64,000 bases of DNA from Natronospira proteinivora (GCF_024170465.1 NZ_JALJYF010000001.1:248001-312000), one strand, 5' to 3'. Shown: positions 8,183-17,138, counted from the first letter of the stretch. Program-made: numbers and translations. The notes: a model not told the origin generated them from the sequence alone.

Positions 8183-9862
8183 ATGTTGCCGACCCTGGTT
8201 GCCTTGCTGGCCTTTCTGGCATTTTTCCTGGGCTGGCGCTTTTATTCCCGTTTCATCGCCCAAAAGCTGCTCAAGCTGGAGGATGACTTCCAGACCCCGG
8301 CCCATCAATACAACGACGGCCTGGATTTCGTGCCCACCAATCGATTCGTCCTTTGGGGGCATCACTTTACCTCCGTGGCCGGTGCGGCCCCTATCATCGG
8401 GCCGGCCATTGCCGTGATCTGGGGCTGGGGCCCGGCCCTGGCCTGGATCGTGGTGGGTACGGTGCTGATCGCCGGCATGCATGATTTCGGCACCCTCTGG
8501 GCCTCGGTGCGCCACCGGGCCCGCTCCATCGGCAGTATCGCCACCGAAGTGCTGGGCCCGCGAGCCCGCAGCCTGTTTCTGCTGATCATTTTCTTTCTGC
8601 TTTTGATGGTGAATGCGGTTTTTGCCGTGTCCATCGCCACCCTGTTCGTTAACTTCCCCAGCAGTGTCTTGCCCTACTGGCTGCAGATTCCCATTGCCAT
8701 CACCATTGGCTTTCTGGCCTATCGCAGCCGCGTTCCCCTGATCTGGCCCTGCCTGATCGGCCTGGCCCTGATGGTGGGGCTGGTCTTTGTGGGAGCGGAG
8801 TTGCCCTTGAGTCTGCCGGAGAAAGCCGGGGGCGTGCCGGACGTGGCCTGGTGGGTGATCATCATGCTGGCCTATGGTGCCCTGGCCTCCCGTCTGCCGG
8901 TCTGGGTCCTGCTTCAACCCCGGGATTTTATCAACGCCCATCTATTGTTCCTGGGCCTGATTGTGATTTACCTGGGGCTGTTTCTGGGCCAGCCTGAGTT
9001 TGTGGCCCCCTTCTTTAATACCGAGGTGCCGGCGGATGCGCCGCCCTTGTTGCCTCTGTTATTTGTCACCATCGCCTGCGGGGCAATTTCCGGCTTTCAC
9101 GGCCTGGTGAGTTCGGGGACCAGCGCCCGCCAGTTGGACCGGGAGCCGGATGCCCGTTTTGTGGGCTATTTGGGGGCCACCGGGGAAGGGCTGCTGGCAC
9201 TGGCGGCCTTGCTGGCGGTCTCCGCCGGCTTCGCCACCCTGGGTGACTGGCAGAACCATTACGATTCCTGGGCGGCGGCCAGTGCCGGGGGTATTGCCGC
9301 CTTTATCACCGGCGCCGGCAATCTGCTGGCCAATCTGGGCCTGCCGACGATTATCGGCTCCACCCTGGTGGCCATCATGGTGGTGGCCTTCGCTGCCACC
9401 ACCCTGGATACCTCCATGCGCCTGCAGCGTTTCATCCTGGCAGAGATTGGCCGGGACTACCGCCTACCGGCCCTGGCCAATGTGAACATCGCCACCGGTA
9501 TCACCTTCCTCGCCTGTGTGGGCCTGGCCTTCGGCGCCGACCCGGACAATCCCGGCGGCGGGGGCATGGTGCTCTGGCCCCTGTTCGGCACCACCAATCA
9601 GCTCACTGCTGGGCTGTCCTTTCTGGTGCTCAGCCTGATTCTGGCCCGCCTGGGCCGGCCGGTGATCTATACCCTGCTTCCCTTTCTTTTCGTGGCCAGC
9701 ATGACCACCTGGGCCATGCTGCATAATCTTTCGACCTATCTGGCCGATGAGAACTGGCTGCTGCTCTTGATTGGCAGCATGATCTTCTCTTTGAATATCT
9801 GGTTGATCCTGGAAGGCGCGGCCGCCGCCCGCCGACTGCGTCGGGAGAAGCAATATGGCTAG
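8183..9862 (+). CDS. CstA-type carbon starvation / peptide transporter, short form
   Basis: 559 residues from the ATG at 8183; the frame is open upstream, but that part overlaps the preceding gene. It is a polytopic membrane protein matching CstA: HHFTSVAGAAPIIGPAIAVIWGWGP near residues 60-83, AGMHDFGTLWASVRHRARSIG, the SSGTSARQLDREPDA segment, and a late GMVLWPLFGTTNQLTAGLSFL. E. coli CstA is about 700 residues, so this is the shorter class. CstA proteins import pyruvate or peptides in the few cases studied; the substrate here is unknown. The 3' end overlaps the next gene by eight bases, so the genes are co-translated. Confidence 0.88.
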   Translation: MLPTLVALLAFLAFFLGWRFYSRFIAQKLLKLEDDFQTPAHQYNDGLDFVPTNRFVLWGHHFTSVAGAAPIIGPAIAVIWGWGPALAWIVVGTVLIAGMHDFGTLWASVRHRARSIGSIATEVLGPRARSLFLLIIFFLLLMVNAVFAVSIATLFVNFPSSVLPYWLQIPIAITIGFLAYRSRVPLIWPCLIGLALMVGLVFVGAELPLSLPEKAGGVPDVAWWVIIMLAYGALASRLPVWVLLQPRDFINAHLLFLGLIVIYLGLFLGQPEFVAPFFNTEVPADAPPLLPLLFVTIACGAISGFHGLVSSGTSARQLDREPDARFVGYLGATGEGLLALAALLAVSAGFATLGDWQNHYDSWAAASAGGIAAFITGAGNLLANLGLPTIIGSTLVAIMVVAFAATTLDTSMRLQRFILAEIGRDYRLPALANVNIATGITFLACVGLAFGADPDNPGGGGMVLWPLFGTTNQLTAGLSFLVLSLILARLGRPVIYTLLPFLFVASMTTWAMLHNLSTYLADENWLLLLIGSMIFSLNIWLILEGAAAARRLRREKQYG

Positions 9863-10112
9863 CCGCTGGCAGCGCCTGCTGCACGCCTATCAACGATTGT
9901 ACGAGCAGGGTTTTCGCCGGGTCGTGGCCTTGGACCAGCGGCAACGGGATGACTTCTTTCGCCTGATGGTGATGTCGGAAAGCCTGGGTCTGCCCAATCC
10001 GGCGGCCTGGTATTGCCTGGAGCTGATGCCTTTGATGATCGAAGACTTTCACGACTGGCATCGGCGGATGGGCATGGAACATTCCCCCATCGGGGGCTTT
10101 CGATGCTGCTGA
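9855..10112 (+). CDS. small protein ending in Cys-Cys (cory-CC-star-like)
   Basis: 85 residues, hydrophilic, with no signal peptide and no clear membrane segment. Aromatic and basic residues are frequent (LLHAYQRLYEQGFRRVV) and the protein ends in GFRCC just before the stop. From memory this matches a small family called cory-CC-star, defined by a terminal Cys-Cys and found beside ArsA-type ATPases; I cannot verify the family by search. It overlaps the CstA gene by 8 bases upstream and the ATPase gene by 10 bases downstream, so all three must be made together. The role is unknown; a C-terminal metal or thiol site, or recognition of the tail by the ATPase, is inference. Confidence 0.7.
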   Translation: MASRWQRLLHAYQRLYEQGFRRVVALDQRQRDDFFRLMVMSESLGLPNPAAWYCLELMPLMIEDFHDWHRRMGMEHSPIGGFRCC

Positions 10113-10987
10113 GCCAGCGCCTGTTGTTTCTGGGCGGCAAGGGCGGGGTGGGCAAGACCACCCTGGCCGCCGCCCTGGCCCTGGGCCTGGCCGAGCAGGG
10201 CGAGCGGGTGCTGCTGCTCTCCACCGACCCGGCCCATTCCCTTTCCGATTTGCTGGACCGGCCCTTGTCGGACAGGGCTACCCGGGTGGCTGACGGCCTC
10301 TATGCCCGGGAGCTGGACCCGGAACAGGCCCGGGATGCCTATCTGGATCAGGTGCGGGCCAATATTCGTCAATTCACCCAACCTGAATTTCTGCAGGAGG
10401 CCGAGCGCCAGATCACATTGGCCGGACAGCATCCCGGGGTGATGGAATCGGCCCTGTTTGAGGCCCTCTGTCGCAGCATGGATGAGCTGGACCAATGGGA
10501 CCGGGTGATCGTGGATACCGCCCCCACCGGCCATACACTGCATTTATTGGGCCTGCCGGAGTCCATGTCCGCCTGGACCCGGGCCCTGATGCAGCGCCAG
10601 GGTGGCAATCGCCAGGCCGATCCCCAGGTGACGGCCCGCTGGGAAAAGGCCCGGGCCGTGATGGAGGCCCGCCAGGCCCTGTTCGAGCGGGTCAGGGACC
10701 GCCTCCAGGATGCCGAGACCACCGTCTTTCTGCTGGTGGTCAATGATGATCGGCTGAGCGTGCTGGAGGGGGCAAGGGCCAGGAAATCCCTGACCGAGGC
10801 CGGCGTTTCGGTGCCCCTGTGTCTGGTGAATCGCAGCGAGGCGGACTGGCCGGCCTCAGCACCGGCCATTGAGTCCCGCCTAGGGGGCTTGCCCCTCTAC
10901 GGATTCACCCGTCAGTCCGTCTATCCCCAAGGGCTGTCCGGATTGCGGCCACTGGCTGATATCTTTAGCCGCCAGGGTTTGATTTGA
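10103..10987 (+). CDS. ArsA/GET3-family ATPase
   Basis: 294 residues from the ATG at 10103. The deviant Walker A motif GGKGGVGKTT at residues 11-20 and the STDPAHSL and DTAPTGHTLHLLGLPESM signatures place it in the ArsA/GET3 branch of the SIMIBI ATPases. It has one ATPase domain, whereas E. coli ArsA has two. No arsB, arsC, arsR or arsD is nearby, so an arsenite pump role is not supported. The overlap with the Cys-Cys small protein and the CstA-like carrier suggests it serves that membrane protein or the small protein. The partner and cargo are inferred only from gene order. Confidence 0.85.
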   Translation: MLLSQRLLFLGGKGGVGKTTLAAALALGLAEQGERVLLLSTDPAHSLSDLLDRPLSDRATRVADGLYARELDPEQARDAYLDQVRANIRQFTQPEFLQEAERQITLAGQHPGVMESALFEALCRSMDELDQWDRVIVDTAPTGHTLHLLGLPESMSAWTRALMQRQGGNRQADPQVTARWEKARAVMEARQALFERVRDRLQDAETTVFLLVVNDDRLSVLEGARARKSLTEAGVSVPLCLVNRSEADWPASAPAIESRLGGLPLYGFTRQSVYPQGLSGLRPLADIFSRQGLI

Positions 10988-10997
10988 TCAGGCTTAG

Positions 10998-12665
10998 CTA
11001 ATCGAGATCCACAATCACCGGATCATGGTCGGAGCTGCGCCAGGGGGCAGAGTCTTGGAATTGCAAAAAGGTCGGTTCATCGGCGTTGATGGACCAGAAA
11101 TCCACCTGGCGAACATCGTCTTTGAGGGCGGGGCTGGCAATGGCGGTGTCCAGATAGCCGGATTCGCCGTGAAAAACGTAACTGTAACGGGCCTCCCGGG
11201 GCAGGGTTTGGGCCACCAGGTCTCGTAATCCGGCCTCGCGCAAGACCGTCACCGGATCCTCTCCGCCATAGCTATTGATATCGCCCAGGATCAAAACCCG
11301 GTCGGTCCCGGTGGCGGTCATTTTCTCCTCCAGGAAATCCACCAGAGCCCGGGCCTGGGCGGTGCGGCGTTCATTCCAGCAGCCCTGGCCTCTATCAATA
11401 TCCCCCTCATCCGGGCAGGCGGTTTTGGCCTTGAAATGGATCACCACCACCAGTTTGCCGGGCCCCTCGTCCCGGAAACGGAAATGCCCGGCGATCAGGG
11501 GACGGTGATGCACCTGTCGCTCGTCGATAAAGGGCCCGGCCAGCAGCGAGACCTGGTCCGGTCGCCAAGCCAGGGCGGTGCGGATTGCGTCCGTGCCCAC
11601 GGGCTCATCCAAGTCGAAATGGCGATAGGGCTGCTCGTCATCCGACAGCCGAGTCACCAGATCATCCACCGCCTCGGGCTTATTCTCGATTTCAACCAGC
11701 CCCAGCAGATCGGCATCCAGTCCTCGGGCCACAGCGGCCAGGGCCGAGCGCTGCCGGTCCAGGGTGGCGGAATCCGACGCTCCGCGTTCGCCTAGTGTCA
11801 GGAAATAATTCTCCACATTGAAGGCCGCCAGGCGGTAGCGGCCTTGCCGCTCCGGCGCCGCCGGGCGCGGGTTGGCGGATTCAAAGGCCAGGGTCTCCGG
11901 GTTCAGGGGGTGAATACGCCAGGCATCGAAGGCATGGGTCAGGATGCCTGTCAGTTCCGGTAGTTGATCACCCACCCGTCGACTGCCTTGATCATTCAGA
12001 TAGGGGATGGGGTCCGGATTACGATTGTAGTTGGCATCATCCAGGATAATTCGGCGGGCCCGGTTCTCCTTGGCCATGGCCTCCCAGTCCTGATCGGGGA
12101 TATTGCGGGGACGGAACAGGCGGCCGCCCACCGACAGCTCCAGACTGCCGTAGCGGGCCAGTTCGTAGTTGCCGGTGATGGTCAAGGTTCGCTCAATCTG
12201 GACCAGTACGCCCTCCAGGTCCCGCCAGTTGTCCCGTTCGGCTACCGGCAGATCCAGAGGATGGGGTTCGGGCAGGCCCGGCTCAGCACAGCCCAGCACC
12301 TGCTGGACCCGGTTGATTTGGCGTTGCCCGCGAAAACGGCCGGCCCGCCCAGCCACCAGGATTTCCTGCCCGGGCCGCAGGATGGAAAGATCCTCATCCA
12401 GGGAAGGGGCATAAACAAAGATGGCCCGGGGTGGGGTGGCCGATTCCGGCGGGGACTGGAGGTAAAAACCGTTGAGTCGCTCGTCCCCCAGAAAGGTGCC
12501 CGTCACCACGCCCCGGACCAGGAGGTTTTCGCCGTCCCAACGTGCCTCCCATTCGGCGGTTTCCGCAGCGCGCAGATCGCTGATGCTGGTCAACCCCGTG
12601 TCGGGGCAATCGGCATGCAGGGGAGCGGTGGCCAGCAGTACTAGCAGTGCAATCCATGGTTTCAT
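10998..12665 (-). CDS. exported endonuclease/exonuclease/phosphatase-family protein with OB-like N-terminal domain
   Basis: 555 residues from the ATG at 12665, with signal peptide MKPWIALLVLLATAPLHA followed by DCPD. Residues about 20-290 resemble the OB/LTD-type N-terminal domain found in ExeM/NucH-like extracellular nucleases (VRGVVTGTF, GFYLQSP, LTGILTHAF). Residues about 300-555 are an EEP domain with metal and catalytic motifs AAFNVENYF, LLGLVEIEN, LILGDINSYGGEDPV and a final SSDHDPVIVDLD. The likely role is a secreted or periplasmic nuclease or phosphodiesterase, with substrate unknown. It is convergent with the ArsA-like ATPase gene (10-base gap) and divergent from the 5'-nucleotidase gene, which could link it to use of external nucleic acid. 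Confidence 0.85.
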   Translation of the reverse strand: MKPWIALLVLLATAPLHADCPDTGLTSISDLRAAETAEWEARWDGENLLVRGVVTGTFLGDERLNGFYLQSPPESATPPRAIFVYAPSLDEDLSILRPGQEILVAGRAGRFRGQRQINRVQQVLGCAEPGLPEPHPLDLPVAERDNWRDLEGVLVQIERTLTITGNYELARYGSLELSVGGRLFRPRNIPDQDWEAMAKENRARRIILDDANYNRNPDPIPYLNDQGSRRVGDQLPELTGILTHAFDAWRIHPLNPETLAFESANPRPAAPERQGRYRLAAFNVENYFLTLGERGASDSATLDRQRSALAAVARGLDADLLGLVEIENKPEAVDDLVTRLSDDEQPYRHFDLDEPVGTDAIRTALAWRPDQVSLLAGPFIDERQVHHRPLIAGHFRFRDEGPGKLVVVIHFKAKTACPDEGDIDRGQGCWNERRTAQARALVDFLEEKMTATGTDRVLILGDINSYGGEDPVTVLREAGLRDLVAQTLPREARYSYVFHGESGYLDTAIASPALKDDVRQVDFWSINADEPTFLQFQDSAPWRSSDHDPVIVDLD

Positions 12666-12775
12666 AGGTGTTAGTCTGCCACGGAGCCAACGCCCTTGCG
12701 CGAACCGGGGGCGACAATGGTTGTCGGAATTTGCTGATATCATGGTGTCTTACCTTGGAAAGGCCGGGAGGCGGC

Positions 12776-13675
12776 ATGCCGCAGAGACTGGACAATCGAT
12801 TGGTGATCGGGATCTCCTCCCGCACCCTGTTCGATCTGGAAGACTCCCATGCCCGTTTTGAGCGGGAGGGGGTGGAAGCCTATTCCGCCTTTCAGATCGA
12901 ACATGAAAACGACATTTTGGAACCGGGGGTGGCCTTTCCCTTGGTGCGCAAGCTGTTGCACCTGAATGAGGGGCGGGAAGACCCCCTGGTGGAAGTGATT
13001 CTGCTGTCCCGTAACAGCGCCGACACCGGCCTGCGGGTGTTCAATTCCATTGAGCATTACAAGCTCGGCATTACCCGGGCGGCCTTTACCAATGGCGAAT
13101 CCCCCTGGCGGTATATCGGTTCCTTCGGGGCGGATCTTTTCCTGTCGGCCAACGGCAGCGATGTGGACGCCGCCCTTCGGGCCGGCTGTGCGGCCGCCAC
13201 CCTGGTGCCTTCGGCGGCCGAGGCCAATGATACCGACCAGATCCGGATCGCCTTTGACGGTGACGCCGTTCTGTTCTCGGACGAGGCCGAGCGGATCTTC
13301 CGGGAGAAGGGCCTGGATGCCTTTCGCCAGTCAGAAAAATCCTCCGCTCGCCAAGCCCTGTCCGGCGGGCCTTTTCGCAACTTCCTCTCGGCTCTGCACC
13401 GGATTCAGCAGGCCTTTCCTATCGAGGACAGCCCCATTCGAACCGCCCTGGTCACCGCAAGGGATGCTCCCGCTCACGAGCGGGTGATTCGTACCTTGCG
13501 GGAATGGGATATTCGTATTGATGAAGCGATGTTCCTGGGCGGCATGGACAAAACCCCCTTCCTGCGCGCCTTCGGCGCCGACATCTTCTTTGACGATCAG
13601 CGGGCCCATGTGGAACGGGCCTCCGGGTCCGTGGCCACCGGCCATGTGCCCCACGGTATCGCCAACGAAAGCTGA
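12776..13675 (+). CDS. cytosolic 5'-nucleotidase family protein
   Basis: 299 residues from the ATG at 12776, which has GGGAGG a few bases upstream. The protein matches the bacterial 5'-nucleotidase family (PF06189 type): VIGISSRTLFDLEDSHARFEREG at the start, VILLSRNSADTGLRVFNSIEHY, FTNGESPWRYIGSFGADLFLSAN, IAFDGDAVLFSDEAE as the HAD-like Asp motif, and FFDDQRAHVERAS near the end. It would dephosphorylate nucleoside monophosphates in the cytoplasm. It is divergently transcribed from the exported EEP-family gene, so the pair may act on imported and external nucleotides, but that is inference. Confidence 0.87.
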   Translation: MPQRLDNRLVIGISSRTLFDLEDSHARFEREGVEAYSAFQIEHENDILEPGVAFPLVRKLLHLNEGREDPLVEVILLSRNSADTGLRVFNSIEHYKLGITRAAFTNGESPWRYIGSFGADLFLSANGSDVDAALRAGCAAATLVPSAAEANDTDQIRIAFDGDAVLFSDEAERIFREKGLDAFRQSEKSSARQALSGGPFRNFLSALHRIQQAFPIEDSPIRTALVTARDAPAHERVIRTLREWDIRIDEAMFLGGMDKTPFLRAFGADIFFDDQRAHVERASGSVATGHVPHGIANES

Positions 13676-13715
13676 AACAAGAACGGCAGGCCCCGGAAGA
13701 GAGCAGGGCGATGGG

Positions 13716-15062
13716 CTAGCGCAGAAGGTGCTGGCGAAGCCGGGCCAGGCGGTCCAGGGAAATCCCCAGGACATGGCCCAGGATCATCAGGCGATGAGCC
13801 AGGGTCACACGCCAAAAGCCGACCCGCTCCCAGTTACGGGCCGAGCTGACCGCCGCCTGCTTTAGCAGCCGCAGGCGGCCCTCTCTTCGCAGCCGCCCGA
13901 CAAAGACATAATCCTCCATCACCGCCACCTCCGGAAAGCCTTCCATTCTCAAAAAGGCCTCCCGGCGACAGAACAGGCCCTGATCCCCATAAGGCCGTCT
14001 CAGCAGCCGACAGCGCAGGGCCACCAGACCCTCCAGCAGACGGTAACGCCAGGCGGAATGGTCCAGGCGAAAGCGAAAGGCCCCGCCCACCACCCGCGGG
14101 TCCACCAGCGCGGTCAGCAGGCTCTCGCGCCAGCCGGACGCCAGGGCGGTATCGGCATGCAAAAAGAGCAGGGCGGAATGGCGGGCCGCCCGGGCCCCCC
14201 GATTCATTTGCCGGGCCCGTCCGGGCTCACTGTGCAGGACCCGGGCCCCGGCCTGGGTGGCAAGGTCCGGGGTATCGTCATTGCTGCCGCCGTCCACCAC
14301 GATGACTTCATCGGCCCCGTCTTCCCGTAATGCCTGAATCCGCGGACCAATGTGTTCGGCCTCATCAAGCACCGGCAGGATCACCGAGACCCCATCGGCC
14401 TTCTCCGGCCATTGTCGGCGATGGTCATACCAATGCTTTAGGTCGGCTGGCTCATCCACATCGTCCAGGGCCGGCAGCAGCTGCAGGGCCAGCCCTTCTT
14501 CCTGGGCCCGGGCCAGGGTGAGCCCCAGTATCTCCGGGCTGCCCCAGGGTAGATTCTGGAACAGTAGGGGCGGTGGCGGGGCGGACAGGCCGATCAGATA
14601 ATAGCCTCCGTCCCGGGCCGGCCCCAGTACCAGGTCATGATCGGCCAGGCCTTCGAAAGCCGCAAGCAGTTGCTTGTCATCCAGGTCCGGGGCATCGCTG
14701 CCGATCAGTACATGGCGCTGTATGCCGTCTTCGCGGCCCTGGCGGAAACAGGCGTGCATACGCTCACCCAGGTCTCCGCCGGCTTGCGCGCAGAAGCGCA
14801 GCTCCCGGCCGTAGAAATGGGACGCCTGGTCAGGGTCGCCGGCGATGGCGATTTCAAAGTCGAGCTCGGGGAAGTGATGCTGCAGTAAGCGGCCATGGGT
14901 GATGGCCCGCAGCGACATCTCATGGTGGATCCGGGCGGCGCCCTCGGCACCCAGCTTGGGAATCAGGCGGGTCTTGCAGCGGCCGGCTTGCGGGATGCGG
15001 CTGAACAGGGTCAGCCGCATCCCGCACGGGTATTTCATCTCGTCATCGGACTTATTCGGCAT
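13716..15062 (-). CDS. fused glycosyltransferase: DUF2064/TIGR04282-like domain plus family 2 glycosyltransferase (TIGR04283-like)
   Basis: 448 residues from the first in-frame ATG; starts at 15038 or 15020 (MRLTLFSRIPQAGRCKTRL) are also possible because no ribosome site is clear. Residues about 15-215 match the nucleotidyltransferase-like DUF2064 family (SRIPQAGRCKTRLIPKLG, LIGSDAPDL, GPARDGGYYLIGL). Residues about 225-448 are a GT2 domain (VSVILPVLDEAEHIG, EVIVVDGGSNDDT, LHADTALASGW, GDQGLFCRREAF). In other genomes these are two adjacent genes annotated as arsenosugar biosynthesis glycosyltransferases; here they form one chain. No arsenosugar enzymes (ArsM, ArsS) are in view, so the pathway is open. 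Confidence 0.85.
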   Translation of the reverse strand: MPNKSDDEMKYPCGMRLTLFSRIPQAGRCKTRLIPKLGAEGAARIHHEMSLRAITHGRLLQHHFPELDFEIAIAGDPDQASHFYGRELRFCAQAGGDLGERMHACFRQGREDGIQRHVLIGSDAPDLDDKQLLAAFEGLADHDLVLGPARDGGYYLIGLSAPPPPLLFQNLPWGSPEILGLTLARAQEEGLALQLLPALDDVDEPADLKHWYDHRRQWPEKADGVSVILPVLDEAEHIGPRIQALREDGADEVIVVDGGSNDDTPDLATQAGARVLHSEPGRARQMNRGARAARHSALLFLHADTALASGWRESLLTALVDPRVVGGAFRFRLDHSAWRYRLLEGLVALRCRLLRRPYGDQGLFCRREAFLRMEGFPEVAVMEDYVFVGRLRREGRLRLLKQAAVSSARNWERVGFWRVTLAHRLMILGHVLGISLDRLARLRQHLLR

Positions 15063-15588
15063 CCGGTACCTGGCCGGATTCGAGCATCTCCTGGACCGGC
15101 TCGGCCAGGCTGGTCATGCCATGCTTGCGACCGATCTCCATGGCTTCCTCCACCGAGTGGTCTTCGATGAGCGCGGCCCGCAGGGCGAACATGGCCCCCA
15201 CCCGGTTGCCACTGGCGCAGTGATAAAGGACGGGCTCGTCGCCGGCCGCGGAGACGGCCCGGTCAAAGGCGGAAACGGCCTGGCGGGTCAGGCCATCAGC
15301 CCCCGCTACCGGAATATGGATATAGAGCATGCCCAGATCGGTCACCACATCGGCTTCGGACCAGTCATCAAATTCGTCCGAGCCGCGAAAGTTGACCACC
15401 GTCTGGACCCCCTGCGCCTGCATTTCACGGAATTGTTCCTTGCTCGGTTGTCCGCCGATCAGGGTCTTCTCGTCCGGCTGCGTTTTGTGGGGGATATCCG
15501 GCATATTTCCGTCTCCGTTGTTGCCGAAGGCCAGTGGGGCGAGGCCCAGGGAGGCGGCCAACAGCATAATCATCAGAATAGGGCGCAT
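15052..15588 (-). CDS. exported DUF442/DSP-type protein phosphatase-like protein
   Basis: 178 residues from the ATG at 15588, which has AGGTG upstream; a GTG at 15597 is possible but less well placed. The signal peptide is MRPILMIMLLAASLGLAPLAFG. The mature part resembles the DUF442/BLH phosphatase-like fold: LIGGQPSKEQFREMQAQGVQTVVNFR, and the active-site loop HCASGNRVGA. The cysteine and arginine are separated by four residues (C-x4-R), as in the DUF442 group, rather than five as in classical tyrosine phosphatases. The substrate is unknown. It overlaps the glycosyltransferase gene downstream by up to 11 bases, which suggests co-transcription. Confidence 0.8.
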   Translation of the reverse strand: MRPILMIMLLAASLGLAPLAFGNNGDGNMPDIPHKTQPDEKTLIGGQPSKEQFREMQAQGVQTVVNFRGSDEFDDWSEADVVTDLGMLYIHIPVAGADGLTRQAVSAFDRAVSAAGDEPVLYHCASGNRVGAMFALRAALIEDHSVEEAMEIGRKHGMTSLAEPVQEMLESGQVPDAE

Positions 15589-15727
15589 GGTGTTCACCTG
15601 TGAGGATGATTCAAATGGATGTCTGACACTATATCAGTCGAGTCTAATATTTTGAACGCGCTTGTTAATTGAATGCTACGAATGCAAAGTTGATTCGAAC
15701 TTTCACTATCTGGCAAAGGAGTCGGCA

Positions 15728-17113
15728 TTGCCCACTGTCACCTTTTTTGGAGCGACCGGAGGCGTCACGGGTTCCTGTTTTTTGGTGGAAACGGCGCATC
15801 AGCGAATCTTGCTGGACTGCGGTCTGATCCAGGGCTCTTCGCGGGAAGAAGCCCGTAACGGGGAGCCCTTTCCCTTCGACCCGGCCAGTATTGACGGGGT
15901 GGTACTCAGCCATGCCCATCTGGATCATTCCGGGCGCCTGCCACAGCTGGTGCGGGATGGATTCAAGGGCTGGATTCATGTTCACAAGGCAGGCCGGGAT
16001 ATTGTCGAGATCCTGCTGGAAGATGCGGCCTGGTTGAGTGGCAAGGAGGCCAAGCAAACTTCCCGCAACAATCGCAACCGGGGCGAGGACGAGGTTGAGC
16101 CGCTCTTTACCCGTGAGGATGTGGCCATCTGCATGGACCGCATGGCACCGCTGGAATATCAGAAGCTCTACGAGATACTGCCCAATGTGCACCTGAAACT
16201 GCATGATGCCGGACATATTCTCGGCTCGGCAGTGGTGGAGCTGAGAACCCTGGAGAACGGCGCCGAGAAACGCCTGGTCTTTACCGGTGATCTGGGACAG
16301 AAGGGCAGCCCTTTGATGCGGGATTGGGAGCCTCTGGAATCGGCGGATCTGGTGTTGATGGAAAGCACCTATGGTGATCGCCTGCACCGTAGTCGCCGGG
16401 AAACCGAGCAGGAGATCAAGGAAATCCTGCAAAAGGCGGCCAATGGCCGCGGCAATGTTCTAATGCCCGCCTTTGCCGTGGGCCGGACCCAGGAGCTGCT
16501 TTATCTATTGGGCAAGCATTACAAGGACTGGGGGTTGGAAGGTTGGCAGATATTTCTGGATACGCCCCTGGGCATACGGGCCACCGAAATCCATGCCCGG
16601 CATGATCGTTACCTGCGTCCGGCGGCGGCGGACTGGGTTCGCGAGACCCGCTTTCGCTTTCCCAACCTGCGCATCACCGAGACGGCTGAGCAATCCATGG
16701 CCATCAACCGAATTCAAAGCGGTGCTATTGTCATCGCCGGCAGCGGCATGTGTACCGGCGGGCGTATTCGGCACCATTTCAAGCATCAATTGGGTCGTTC
16801 GGGCACCCAGGTCATCATTGCCGGCTTTCAGGCCGAGGGGACCCCGGGCCGTCAATTGGTGGACGGAGCGCCCAGCATCACGATTTGGGGGGAATCACTG
16901 CGGGTCGGGGCTCAGGTCCATACGGTGGGTGGGATTTCCGCCCATGCGGATCAGGACGGGCTTTGTGACTGGTTCCGTGGTTTCCGTCTGGCGCCGGCGG
17001 TGGCCCTGGTGCACGGGGAAGACTCGGCCCGCAAAGGGCTGGCCGATGTGCTCAAGGAACGCTTCTCGGTGGATGCCGCGGTTCCGGCACTGGGGGATAG
17101 GCTGGAATACTAG
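15728..17113 (+). CDS. metallo-beta-lactamase/beta-CASP RNA-processing-type hydrolase
   Basis: 461 residues. The likely start is the TTG at 15728, because AAGGAG ends seven bases upstream and the family's N-terminus (TVTFFGATGGVTGSCFLV) begins right there. The metallo-beta-lactamase motifs are His62-x-His64-x-Asp66-His67 (SHAHLDHSG), DAGHILGSA and FTGDLG. The beta-CASP part follows with LMESTYGDR, MPAFAVGRTQELLYLL, IVIAGSGMCTGGRIRHH and a final VGGISAHADQ. This is the CPSF/YSH1-like branch, whose bacterial members act as ribonucleases; the target here is unknown. The cytochrome operon starts after it, with an FNR-type site in the gap. Confidence 0.88.
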   Translation: MPTVTFFGATGGVTGSCFLVETAHQRILLDCGLIQGSSREEARNGEPFPFDPASIDGVVLSHAHLDHSGRLPQLVRDGFKGWIHVHKAGRDIVEILLEDAAWLSGKEAKQTSRNNRNRGEDEVEPLFTREDVAICMDRMAPLEYQKLYEILPNVHLKLHDAGHILGSAVVELRTLENGAEKRLVFTGDLGQKGSPLMRDWEPLESADLVLMESTYGDRLHRSRRETEQEIKEILQKAANGRGNVLMPAFAVGRTQELLYLLGKHYKDWGLEGWQIFLDTPLGIRATEIHARHDRYLRPAAADWVRETRFRFPNLRITETAEQSMAINRIQSGAIVIAGSGMCTGGRIRHHFKHQLGRSGTQVIIAGFQAEGTPGRQLVDGAPSITIWGESLRVGAQVHTVGGISAHADQDGLCDWFRGFRLAPAVALVHGEDSARKGLADVLKERFSVDAAVPALGDRLEY

Positions 17114-17124
17114 ATCAGCTGTCT

Positions 17125-17138
17125 TTGATTTATATCAA
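17125..17138 (+). promoter_or_regulatory. FNR/ANR-type operator for the decaheme cytochrome operon
   Basis: The 14 bases TTGAT-TTAT-ATCAA are a perfect match to the FNR consensus TTGAT-N4-ATCAA. A -10-like TATGCT lies at 17160-17165. A start point near 17172 would put the box centre at about -41, the class II activator position. The cytochrome gene starts at 17245. This predicts activation when oxygen is absent. Confidence 0.8.

Noticed and set aside
10103..10987. Reading the ArsA-like ATPase as part of an arsenite efflux system
   Set aside because: No arsB, arsC, arsD or arsR is present and the protein has one ATPase domain; the partner genes are a CstA-like carrier and a small Cys-Cys protein.
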